A stretch of DNA of 64,000 nucleotides from Trichopria drosophilae (lineage: Eukaryota > Arthropoda > Insecta > Hymenoptera > Diapriidae), in the NCBI GenBank assembly GCA_030407085.1, contig CM059582.1, positions 203,298,501 through 203,362,500 on the forward strand. Direction: 5' to 3'. A program made the translations under genes and the position numbers. The notes beneath the pieces were generated by a model. It had not been told where the DNA came from and ran no database searches. It saw only the letters and a program-made list of their open reading frames with translations. Shown one piece after another: positions 1-11,718 of this stretch; positions within the stretch are counted from its first letter, which is position 1; the number at the start of each line of letters is the position of its first letter.

Positions 1-3000
1 TTAAAGGTTCGTTAATGTTGTACAGTAATGATTTGCGATTTCTCTTAGTCTGCCAGAAATTTCCAATGACTGCACATCCAATGTCGGTCGGAACATACGT
101 AACATTTTGCCATTTGTCGATATGAGTCGTAGTGTAGGCATCAATAATTTGGCCATCAATCCAACCATATTCTCCTGTCAACGTCCGAAACTCCTTACAT
201 GTTATTTCAAAAGTTCTATAGAGAATTGGTTGATTTGTATCACTTTCGTAATGTCCAATTATAATTTTTGATGATTTTGATGCCGAGTAATATTTCCTGT
301 CGTTAATAAGTCCATTTTCAAATTTCAAAATATTTTTAACTGTTGAATTGTTAATTGTCGGCTTATTATCCGGTTTGGTGAAGTGTCTAACATTTGTGGA
401 AGGTTTTATTTCATGGTGGTCAGTTTCTGTTATGTCGGTCGTAACGTCTGAATCGAAGGTACTTGGCTCGTCTTTCTCTACAAGTTTTCGCGTTTTTAAA
501 GGACATAGCTTTGATCTTTTGTCATTGATGTCCCGAGCGGCCTTCTGGATTTGTAATCCTTTGAAATGCGTATGTCGATTGCTTTTCTTTTCTTTAGTAC
601 TTCATTTCCATGTCTCTTCTGCAAAGGGATTCGCAACCGGCTCAGGATATATTGCTTTATGTTTTGCACATTTGTTAGATTTTGTTGAAACCTTACCTAA
701 ATTTGCTTCGGCCACCAATGAACTCTTATATACCTCTAATTTTCGGATAACATCACCGAACGAATTGTTAGTTTCGTGCTTTAACACTTCGTGTTTCAAC
801 ACACGGTGGTGACTTTCGACATAAGCATTACTAACACGGGCCACCTTAGGGTTTACTATATCGAGCATTATGCCACTCCAGATAGGAATATATGGGATGA
901 ATTTAGTAGTGATGTACTCGGCAAACTGTGGAGCATAGTAATCGTTGACATTATTGTTTGCGTTGTCTTTTTCTGATAAATTATTGATGAGTTTTATATA
1001 TATTATAGAATATTTTTTATAAAACAAAGAGTTGCATATATGGCGGTGCTTTTTCCGTATATTTCATTAAAAATTGCTTCACTTGATTCATCGTCCATTA
1101 TTTCGTCTTCTTTGTCATTTATTGCATCACAGTCTTCTTCTATTTCTTTTAGAATGCCTTTCACAGTATTGGTTTTTTCTTGGTGAATTTCTAATAAACA
1201 TTTTTCTGCTTTGCTGCCATCTTTTGTCAAAAGCAGAGTTATGATGTTCGTATACAACATATCGAACTCTGCCAATGATCTGCACAAAATCAGCAACCCA
1301 AAACACTGTAACAAAAATCGTTGTATCGTTTCATATTTTGAAAAATCTCTTTTCAGTGAATTGGAGACTCTGTGCATCACGTGTGCACAGCACGTTAAGA
1401 GAATAGTGACATGTTTAGGCATAGGAACATTATTTTCTGCATAATTGAAGCAAAGGTTGATGTAATCAATAACATTGGTATCGTTCCATTCCTTTGTAAT
1501 TAAATTGAGGAAAGCCCAGCTCCAATCTACAACTATAGCTTTTGCAAACGGCCATTTATGCAATTCTTTCATAACAAAATATTTGTAATGACTTAAAAAA
1601 ACACTTATCTATTCGATATTGTGTTCCGAAGTGAACATTTCTACTAACGGCATTGTCGATTCGTTTGATCTAACCACGATGCAGCAATAAAAAATTTTTT
1701 GCAGTTGAGGCCTCGTGGAACGCGTATGATTTTTCCCGTAGCGTTAATATGTAAAATTATCGCTTTTGAGAAGTCTACACTGCATAATTGTTCAACCGTG
1801 TACAAAATTACCTGCAATGGCAGTGACCAAATTTTAAAATAAGGATCCTTTTTAGTATGTCCTTCCATCCACAACTGGCCAACATCGGATAAATCTTTGG
1901 ATTGGAAGCTCAATCTGTTTTCCGACTGCATTTCCGATTTTACTTTTTCCAGAACATTTAATGTTCTCAGGTCTTGTGAATGTCCATCACGAAACATTTC
2001 TGTATCGAGATTTCGGATGATGTCTAGTTGAATTTCGCGAGGAGATTTTAATGATAATGTTCGTTTCATTTCCTCCCTTTCTGTACCCCTCAATTGCTGG
2101 AAAGTGTTCGCTTCATCATCGCCGTGATTAGTTATACTACTGTTGCTCAAAATCGTCACGGTATTACGAAAATTTGCTACACCTTCAATAATAAATTTAA
2201 ATTGCTGCGCATGCGATTTGATGCACTTGGCATATACGACAATATCAAACGCATTTTTGCGCATTCGTGTTGGAAATCGTAACATACACGACGAATGAAC
2301 TTTTTCTAACATCAGTGATTTCAATGTATTACGCATTTTTTCGGCATTTATGTTTCCAAACGAGTCTTTGAATCCGGATGAATTCATTTCATATGTGCCA
2401 ATGTCTACTGAATAAGTAACGCGGTTTGACGAATTGTTTTTTACAGTTTCATCATTATCTTTCTGATCAGAATCTGATTCTACAAAATCGCACTCAGAGT
2501 CTGAAGGTATTTCACGGTCATCAGTTGATTTTATTCCCATACCATAAACGATGGTTTGTATATCAGTGTTAATTGTACCCCTCTGTACTTCTTCTTCGAT
2601 TAAAGTTTCTGAGTAATCTGTGTGAAAATAAGCAAATAATTACTATTCGCATAATAATATATATATTATATATTATAATTCGCTCGAGATGTACAGCTAA
2701 AAATGTGTACAGAATAATTGTATTTGGAACAATGTTTACCCTTTCTGTTACTAACACAATGTTGTATAATTTATAATCAAATTAATTAATGATGTAATTA
2801 ATAATAACGATCGGTGCAGTTGCATAATATTATTTACAGAATTAACATTAAATTTGTTAAAAACCTTTTATTAAGTAATAAGGAAATACTCCATTAATTT
2901 TAACCCTAAATTTATCACATTAAAATTCGATCTGAAATCATTGATATGAAATATAAAGAATATAATAATAAAATACATCACAAAAAGCATACTGTTTTGG

Positions 3001-3940
3001 AGATCAAGGAATCTATATTAGTAATATTTAATTAAGTTGACCCAAGCTTAATTCTGGACGAAGTATTGATTTAATATTGAACTCACGAGTCCAATTCGAA
3101 CCAATATAATTGTTATTTATTATTTCTAATTTATTGATTATTTCTCTGGTTATCTCTCTTGTATCGAAAATATCTATTTTGACATACGTATGCGTAAAAT
3201 TTGACTTTACGCATGGATTTTGGTGCGTAAAATAAAATTTTTCGCATACAATGTCAAAAAACATTGTTCAATACTGCTGCGTAAAATGAAAAATTTTACG
3301 AAAAGTGTATGGAAAAGTGTTATTACATACATTTGTTGAGACACCAGTAAAAAAAAAGTATGAAGTAAATAAAAAAATATGAAATATACAGCAATTAATT
3401 TTCGTAAACACTAATCAAAGTAACAACCGTACAGAAAGTAGATAAAATATTCAAAACTAATCGATGGAGTGCTTTTCAACAATTCAATTCACTTATTTAT
3501 CAAATTCATTAATTACAAAATGAGTGTGCAGTTCCAGGAATTTGGTATAAAAAAGTAATGCTGAATAATTTTACCTAATAAGTTTTCATGAGTAGATTCA
3601 TTATTTCCAACAATCAGGATTGAATTTTCATCAGCATTAGAAGGGTTCTCAAAATTTGCAGGATCCGGAGAAATGTGAGTCGATGACCCTGAATTTTTAG
3701 AAGAACCTACTACATAATGAACTAATTGAAATATCTGCTACGGCTTTATAACAATAAATGCAAGTATTGCAAGTTTATTTAATATTATAAGTGTAGAGTA
3801 ACAAAAGAATTAATATTACTTCCTGAATTTTCATCCTGAGTAAATTTTTCCAAAATTCGTTTAATTTTTTCATCGGCACCATTTTTACTCAATATGCGAC
3901 ATATACGACTTCGAACCTGCGGTGTTCGTTTTTTTTTCAT
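1..3940 (-). pseudogene. NOF/MULE-like DNA transposase with Ulp1-like tail (3' end outside window)
   Basis: Exons chosen by frame and splice sites: 3940-3820 (ATG at 3940), 3706-3575, 2617-1645 and 1591 to about 1030. These junctions keep one frame. The product has an acidic, Ser-rich N-terminus, then a transposase core: a block with LHINATGKIIRVP near 1740 (DATG-like, but N replaces the usual D) and VVDWSWAF near 1530. This is the pattern I associate with NOF-FB/MULE-type transposases (family by recall). The frame changes near 1003-1030 and the join is unresolved. A second open stretch, 1027-602, ends in TGA (602-604) and resumes in the same frame to base 1. It contains GWIDGQIIDAY, like the N-terminal part of Ulp1/C48 cysteine proteases; the catalytic Cys would lie beyond the window. 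Damage: the frame break, the in-frame TGA and the D-to-N change. Probably an inactive copy. Confidence 0.6.
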
Positions 3941-4469
3941 TATTTCTGTAATCTATACGCAAATGCAATAGTTTTAAAGATATTATTTATTCTTTAGATG
4001 ATTTGTTAATATTTGTAATACTGACTAAATTCTAAAGCAAATATTTAGTGTACCTTTAGGTATAACACACCATTTGAGGAAAATAAAATTATCAGAAATG
4101 TCTTTATTGCTTTTTACCTTCATTATTAAACGAAAATGCAGATAATTTATCTAATATCACCACTGTTAGAAATACTATAGCAACAAGATTTTCTTCATTT
4201 TCAGTCGTTGATCCGTCGCTATAGCAATATGCTCGATTTCATAAAAAAAATGACGATTTCGAATTTACATGTACCACCCACTGATATATATAATAATAAA
4301 AAAATCAAGCAAATAATACACCTTACTCACTGCGTACCATACGAATCTCCTCAAAACTGATGATACATAACTTGTTAAAGTTTCGACAAGCAGGAAGAAT
4401 CTCATGAAATTCATCAGTATACTGATTCTGTCGTTAATGATATATATAATTTTCATTTCGAATTTTACA
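3941..4469. other. Gap between the NOF-like and P-element genes
   Basis: AT-rich, with no convincing coding stretch on either strand. I looked on the + strand for a C2CH THAP finger that would complete the P-element gene and found none. No terminal inverted repeat of either neighbouring element is visible. Confidence 0.4.
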
Positions 4470-7461
4470 GATGAGAATCTCCCTCTCTCGAACGGCGATC
4501 AAATGTATGAGCGGCCGAGCTTCGAAGAACCAGAAGAAACTTCTCACGATGTTTCAGGTATGGTAAACACGTGTTCGTCTTTGAAGCACTTAAGGAGATT
4601 CTAAAATAACATCAAATCTAAGATAAAAGCTTAAAATTTTGTACATCGAAAGTTATTGACCACATCGTTTTGTCACAATTGTTGTTTGAAGTTGCAAGAT
4701 TTAACATGGGCAGCATACGGAATGTCAAATTTCGCCACATATAATAATTAATTTCAGTTATGTGCACATAAGATAAGTCAGTAAAAAACTTTGAAAATGA
4801 ATTTTGGAATGTTTAGAAATATAAAAAAAATGAAGTAGTTTCACCACATAGATTTGATGAAAATTCAATATTTTTTAACGGTAATTCCTCCGAGTCATTT
4901 CGTTTCCTTCGAAACATGATAACGCCGCATGTCAAAGTTACCGCATGTTTAGGTTATTTCAATTGATTTTTGAACTTTTCAGTTTGACAGAATAGAAGTA
5001 GGAACCTCACGCGTAGTACAGAGTTGCCACGTTTATTGTGATTTTGTGTACCAAATATTATTAATTATAACGGATAAAATCACTATAATTAACAGATCTA
5101 AACCTCCACAAAGTGTTTTTTCTGTCTCAACCAAGTTTAATTATCGTCTATACATTTAAAAATAATGTTCATTATTTCGCGTTCAGCAGTTGGTATTGTA
5201 GTCAAACTAGTGACGGAAAGCATTTATTTAAGTTTAATTCATACATATTAAAAGGATAAACACCAGTTTGACTTAACAGATAGCTCTCTATAAATCTTAT
5301 TTACATTATTATTTATAAATCACATTGTTATATCTCCTGAATTCATTTTAAAATTTTTGGATGACTTGACTAGAGAGTCATGTTAGAACCTCCTTAACAA
5401 TTGTACAATGTACATACATATAGACTTTAAGTTAATATCCTTCACTAAAGCTACTATTTTCAATGGTCAATCTCCCGAATTTACGCATCACAATCCAATC
5501 GGTTCTTAAGATTTTATCATTGATAATTAGTACGATGTTATGTAATGAATGTTCATTTCAATATAAATGATGAAACATAAATTAGCATGAAAGAATTGTT
5601 GGATCGTTTATGGCATTCTTGTACTTAGTATTTTGTTTAATTTCATCAGCAACTTACAAATCACTTAGCGGAGATAATAATACCGATTTTTCTATGCTTA
5701 CAAATTGTATTGATGTATGAACACAATCGTATTTGCAGGTGCAGAAGAAGAAGTATCACATGCTACACCCGGTGCGACAGCGGCAACAGTTCCCAAAGAT
5801 AGTAATGACGGAAAATCTGCGAAGAATTGGGAAAAAAAATATGTTGCATTACGACAAAAATACCAACGTTTATACAAAATTTCAAGGGCTTCAAAACGCC
5901 GTGAAAAGGCAATGGTGAAACGAAATTTGTCTTTGAAAGGGATTGTTGCCGAACTGCGTAAAAGAAAAGCCGTATCAAAATCTGAGCTGCAGAACCTCGA
6001 TTCCATCGCGGACAAAAGCGTCTCTCAAGTTTTGAATCGATTTTTTGCGAATCAACGCAAAAACCCTGGAAGAGAAGGTAACGGAAAATCTAAAAAATGG
6101 CATGCGCTAAATAATCGTTGCACAGTTTCACGACAAGTTTACCCTTCAGCGCTTCGATCATTTGCTTTTACCCTCCATTATTATTCCCCAAAGGCGTACG
6201 AATTTGTTCGCGATAAATTATGTAATGCACTTCCTCATCCACGAACAGTAAGGTCTTGGTATTCCACGGTTGAATGCGAACCAGGTTTCACGAAAGAAAG
6301 CTTTGCATGCTTAAAGCGTAAGGTGGCAGAAGCAAAGGTTGCCGGGAAAAAAGTTCTTGTTAGTTTCACGTTGGACGAAATTGGTATTAAGAAGGGTTTT
6401 ACTCGCGCTGCAGATAACACGTTAAGAGGGTACGTTGCTGGGGTTAAAGAAAAGGATCTTTTAAAAGCTAAACAGACGTGTACTTCAGCTTTAGTCCTAA
6501 TGGTTGTAGCTCTCGATGAATCGTGGAAAATTCCGTTGGGTTATTTTATCATCGACGGCATGAATGCATCTACTCTTAAAGACCTCGTAACTGAAACGTT
6601 AGACCGACTTCACGATATCGAAGTAAACGTCGTATCCATTACGCTAGATGGGCCTACGATACATTTTTCTGCTATGACCTTGTTGGGAGCCTCTTTTGAT
6701 CTCAAAAATCTACGTCCATTCTTTACACATAAAAAAAGTAACAAGAAAATTTATGTAATTTTCGACGCATGCCACATGCTGAAGTTATTTAGGAATTGCT
6801 TGGGCAGCTTAAAAGAGCTTAAGGATGGACAGGGGCGTCGTATCAAATGGGAATGCATAACCCGTTTGGTCGAACTTCAGGAGAAAGAAGGGTTACGGGC
6901 TGCAAATCGTCTTCGCAGAAAACATATTGAATATTGGAAAGCGAAAATGAAGGTAGCCCTAGCTGCCCAAACATTAAGCAGCGGGGTCGCAGACGCCATT
7001 GAGTTCTGCGACAAAGCACTGCACTTACCGCAGTTTGAGGGTAGCGAAGCAACGGTCGAATTTATACGGTGCATAGACCGTGTATTCGATTTTTTGAATT
7101 CCCAAACCCCGCGCGATATGGGGTATAAATCACCACTGCGAGCAGACAACGAATGTTATTGGGGCCCCAAATAGCGAGCTGCGTTGAATACCTCAATGGC
7201 ATAACGGACATTCGCGGAAAACCCATGGCAGATACCCCCAATCGAGTACCGTTTGTTGGTATGGTAACGGCAGTTTTAGCAGTTATCGACATCTTCAATG
7301 ATTATGTGAAACCTGAAGGATCACAATTACAATACTTGTTAACATATAAGTTAAGTCAGGATCACATTGAACTATTTTTCTGCGCAATCAGAAAGTGCGG
7401 CGGTTGGTGCCCCAATCCGACAAAGCGTGAAATAAAAATTCCTACTCTGATGAACTATTGA
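4470..7461 (+). pseudogene. P-element (THAP9-like) transposase, frameshifted
   Basis: Exon 4470-4557 (after TTTTACAG, before GTATGG) joins exon 5739 onward in phase across an intron at 4558-5738. Numbering from the ATG at 5717: a basic coiled-coil stretch at about 37-95, the P-element core with LPHPRTVRSWY (172-182), TLDEIG (D220), TLDGPT (D311) and FDACHMLKLFRN (349-360). The 5717 frame stops at 7172-7174, just after GGGGCCCC. The continuation, with GGKP-like spacing, LTYKLSQDHIELFF and CGGWCPNPT, lies in another frame to 7461, so one base was gained or lost near 7160. The SQDHIELFF block should supply the final catalytic Glu. No THAP finger is present upstream, so the gene is 5' incomplete. 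The last residues, from KREIK to the stop, are encoded by the first 133-bp repeat unit. Very good family match; inactive as read. Confidence 0.88.
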
Positions 7462-9757
7462 AAAGTTTGTCGGATCAAGGTAAAAATATAAACAATTTTT
7501 TATAAACAATAGCCCATGCCATTGTTTAAAATAAAAACTTCTCGATTGGCTTTAAAAGCGTGAAATAAAAATTCCTACTCTGATGAACTATTGAAAAGTT
7601 TGTCGGATCAAGGTAAAAATATAAACAATTTTTTATAAACAGTAGCCCATGTATTTGTTTAAAATAAAAACTTCTCGATTGGCTTTAAAAGCGTGAAATA
7701 AAAATTCCTACTCTGATGAACTATTGAAAAGTTTGTCGGATCAAGGTAAAAATATAAACCATTTTTTATAAACAATAGCCCATGCCTTTGTTTAGAATAA
7801 AAACTACTCGAATGGCTTTAAAAGCGTGAAATAAAAATTCCTACTCTGATGAACTATTGAAAAGTTTGTCGGATCAAGGTAGAAATATAAACAATTTTTT
7901 ATAAACAATAGCCCATGCCTTTGTTTAAAATAAAAACTTCTCGAATGGCTTTAAAAGCGTGAAATAAAAATTCCTACTCTGATGAACTATTGAAAAGTTT
8001 GTCGGATCAAGGTAAAAATATAAACAATTTTTTATAAACAGTAGCCCATGTATTTGTTTAAAATAAAAACTTCTCGAATGGCTTTAAAAGCGTGAAATAA
8101 AAATTCCTACTCTGATGAACTATTGAAAAGTTTGTCGGATCAAGGTAAAAATATAAACAATTTTTTATAAACAGTAGCCCATGTATTTGTTTAAAATAAA
8201 AACTTCTCGAATGGCTTTAAAAGCGTGAAATAAAAATTCCTACTCTGATGAACTATTGAAAAGTTTGTCGGATCAAGGTAAAAATATAAACAATTTTTTA
8301 TAAACAGTAGCCCATGTATTTGTTCAAAATAAAAACTTCTGGGTTGGCTTTAAAAGCGTGAAATATAAATTCCTACTCTGATGAACTATTGAAAAGTTTG
8401 TCGGATCAAGGTAAAAATATAAACAATTTTTTACAAACAATAGCCCATGCCTTTGTTTAGAATAAAAACTACTCGAATGGCTTTAAAAGCGTGAAATAAA
8501 AATTCCTACTCTGATGAACTATTGAAAAGTTTGTCGGATCAAGGTAGAAATATAAACAATTTTTTATAAACAATAGCCCATGCCTGTGTTTAAAATAAAA
8601 ACTACTCGAATGGCTTTAAAAGCGTGAAATAAAAATTCCTACTCTGATGAACTATTGAAAAGTTTGTCGGATCAAAGTGAAAATATAAACAATTTTTTAC
8701 AAACAATAGCCCATGCCTTTGTTTAGAATAAAAACTACACGAATGGCTTTAAAAGCGTGAAATAAAAATTCCTACTCTGATGAACTATTGAAAAGTTTGT
8801 CGGATCAAGGTAGAAATATAAACAATTTTTTATAAACAATAGCCCATGTCTTGGTTTAAAATAAAAACTTTCCGAATGGCTTTAAAAGCGTAAAATAAAA
8901 ATTCCTACTCTGATGAACTATTGAAAAGTTTGTCGGATCAAAGTGAAAATATAAACAATTTTTTATAAACAATAGCCCATGCCTTTGTTTAAAATAAAAA
9001 CTTCTCGAATGGCTTTAAAAGCGTGAAATAAAAATTCCTACTCTGATGAACTATTGAAAAGTTTGTCGGATCAAGGTAAAAATATAAACAATTTTTTATA
9101 AACAGTAGCCCATGTATTTGTTCAAAATAAAAACTTCTGGGTTGGCTTTAAAAGCGTGAAATATAAATTCCTACTCTGATGAACTATTGAAAAGTTTGTC
9201 GGATCAAGGTAAAAATATAAACAATTTTTTACAAACAATAGCCCATGCCTTTGTTTAGAATAAAAACTACTCGAATGGCTTTAAAAGCGTGAAATAAAAA
9301 TTCCTACTCTGATGAACTATTGAAAAGTTTGTCGGATCAAGGTAGAAATATAAACAATTTTTTATAAACAATAGCCCATGCCTTTGTTTAAAATAAAAAC
9401 TTCTCGAATGGCTTTAAAAGCGTGAAATAAAAATTCCTACTCTGATGAACTATTGAAAAGTTTGTCGGATCAAGGTAAAAATATAAACCATTTTTTATAA
9501 ACAATAGCCCATGCCTTTGTTTAAAATAAAAACTTCTCGAATGGCTTTAAAACCGTGAAATAAAATTTCCTACTCTGATGAGCTATTGAAAAGTTTGTCG
9601 GATCAAGGTAAAAATACAAACAATTTTTTATAAACAGCAGCCCATGCCTTTGTTTAAAATAAAAACTTCTCGAATGGCTTTAAAAGTGTGAAATAAAACT
9701 TCCTACTCTGATGAACTATTGAAAACTTTGTCGGATCACGGTAAAAATATAAACAAA
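7425..9757 (+). repeat. 133-bp tandem array, about 17.6 units
   Basis: The phrase GCGTGAAATAAAAATTCC recurs at 7425, 7558, 7691, 7824, 7957 and so on, exactly 133 bp apart, to about 9686. Unit 1 starts inside the last codons of the P-element ORF. In nearly every copy the first ~57 bases (to GGATCAAGGT) are almost unchanged. The rest, containing CCCATGCCTTTG or CCCATGTATTTG and CTTCTCGAATGG or CTACTCGAATGG, varies. Two non-adjacent stretches (about 8320-8480 and 9118-9278) share the same rare variants, CTTCTGGGTTGG and GAAATATAAATT, at a spacing of 798 = 6 x 133. The last two or three units are more diverged, as expected at an array edge. Confidence 0.97.
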
Positions 9758-10524
9758 AAAAACGACTTTAAGTCGACTCAAACTTCAGGCACATACTTTC
9801 GCACATGTTCGCTTTTCCTTGGTTACTTCCGCGCATGTACCACCAGACTCCTCTTTGTATATACTGTATAGTGGGGAGAGGGACGAAGTGAAATATATTA
9901 GTTTAGAGGGGCAAGAAATAAGAGTTAGGACAGTAATATGAGTTAGCGCAAGATGAATTATGAAGGCTCGAGATAAATGCAAACAACAGCAGATACGTTA
10001 ATTGAGAATTGACGGTTTTTTATGAAATATGTAATCATTTATTTCCGAAGGTACTCGATCAATATACTATTAATTTCTATGTTAATGCTTCTGAAGAACC
10101 GTCTAAAGCGATTGCAATTACTTGTTTATTCCTCGAGTAGGTGGAAGACTGTGATAAAAGATAACCATTAAAGTAATATGCAAGGAGAGAAAAAGAACCA
10201 AAATAATAATAATAAATTTGTGATAATCTTATGATAATTGAAATTTTTTTCAATTATTGCCGGTCTCTCTATTACTGCTGTTCCTAGTGCTGCAAACATA
10301 ACCTCATAAGAAATACATCCATACGCAGTATTTGGTATACACCGCAGTAATAAGTAATAACGGGCGCAGTAATTGGTAGATTTACCCTAGTACTTTGCGA
10401 TACTCATTCTGCAGAGTAGCGTTTACAATTTTATGTAAAATAGTGCGATTATAAAAATACAGTTTTGGAGATTGAATCCAGATCTAGAGCCTTTTCGTAT
10501 TTTAGTGTTACTGTTATTTAGGTA
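9758..10524. other. Region with no recognised gene
   Basis: AT-rich sequence after the 133-bp array. It may hold the 3' end of the P element, but I could not find a terminal inverted repeat to match a 5' end. Short ORFs here show no family features. Confidence 0.4.
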
Positions 10525-10842
10525 CACTCATATAAATTCCGGACATTGGGCTTGGACGCTTTGAAGCCTATTGCTTTGCAAAGCAAGACGGTATGTTATG
10601 ATTGGCCTTCGTAGGGTTGCATTTCGGCTATCATAGCCTGGCGTTATGACATGGTAAGTCGCTATGGAAGACTCATGGTCTCCATTGTCATGACGTGAGG
10701 TCGTGATCGCCGAGACCTAGTCGTATGAACGCCAATCAGAACGTAGCGTTGGTACGGCCAAAGCATCACGTATCGCATATCATCGTTAACGGTATTTCGC
10801 GATGCGCGATCAAGGCGCCACGTTTAGAAATTTTTATGAGTG
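10525..10842. mobile_element. TA-flanked MITE (CACTCATA termini)
   Basis: Begins CACTCATATAAATT and ends AAATTTTTATGAGTG, so the termini are inverted repeats, and TA sits on both sides (10523-10524, 10843-10844). At 318 bp with no ORF, it looks like a non-autonomous Tc1/mariner-type element. A palindrome, CTTTGCAAAG, lies near the left end. Confidence 0.7.
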
Positions 10843-11614
10843 TAGCAGTCAATTGATTTTAAACTAACCATTTGCCGTAGTTAATTTCTTTTGAAATTAG
10901 AAAAAAGAATTTCTATTTTTCATAAACAAGCGTGAATTGCATTCTGCACGTATTAAGTGAAGCCTGTGTTATTAGTTGCTTGTGTAATGGATCTTTTGTG
11001 TTCATATATTGTTCTCTTTAGCGTTTCTTTTTGGTTAACCGGTATAGAGTTTATCGCACGTACATGGAAAGTTTGTTTTGATGTTTGAAATGAACATCAA
11101 TATTGTAATGTCTTTTACATTTGCGAGGGATCTCCTCGCACAAACCCGACTGTGTAGACTCAACGATTTCGATACATGATTCCTTTTAAACGTTTTTGTA
11201 ATATTAATGTTGTTGTTTATTGTTGATAGACGTTTTCCTACTGTTTGGCCAATAATGGCCAACCGGTTGCCATTTTCTTTTAAAATCTGTTGAATAAACT
11301 GAATATGTTTATTTCAATTTTGGATGAGATAACTTAGCAGCTCAGTCTGAGATCTTTTATCGAGCTAATTTTCTGTGAAAATTCATGATATGAAAAATAA
11401 TGTAGGTATTTACCTTGTTTTTGCTCCATCCTCTAGGTTGTGAACTTCCACCTCCAATAATGCAATATTGTCGACAATATTGACGAAGCGTCGACCACGG
11501 AAAAACCATCCACGGTATCGATAACTACCGACTGATGTCGGTAGCAGTCCCAAATTCGTACCTTCGCCCAGCAAGGTTTCCTGAATTATCCACAATGGAA
11601 ATAATCAGAAAAAG

Positions 11615-11697
11615 TTGCCGGACGGGGATTCGAACTTTCGACCTAAGGAACGTTCAGTTTACGAGGCGAGCATGCTAACCACTTAACCATCGCGTTC
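11615..11697 (-). ncRNA. tRNA-like sequence, probably a SINE head or tRNA pseudogene
   Basis: Read on the minus strand, TGGTTAAGTGG (11689-11679) resembles a Pol III A box. AGTTCGAATCC (11636-11626) resembles a B box and T-loop. An unbroken run of Ts follows at about 11614-11610. The T stem and anticodon stem do not pair as in a working tRNA, so this is more likely the head of a tRNA-derived SINE whose body would run down to about 11400. Boundaries are uncertain. Confidence 0.5.
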
Positions 11698-11718
11698 TCC
11701 ACTCAAAACAAACGTAAC

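Noticed and set aside
4404..4469. Signal-peptide-like start (MKFISILILSLMIYIIF) before the P-element exon
   Set aside because: It lies upstream of a good acceptor (TTTTACAG at 4469) and is AT-rich intron sequence. A transposase would not carry a secretion signal.
7425..9757. The 133-bp repeats as a CRISPR-like array
   Set aside because: Whole units repeat head to tail with no unique spacers, and the DNA is animal.
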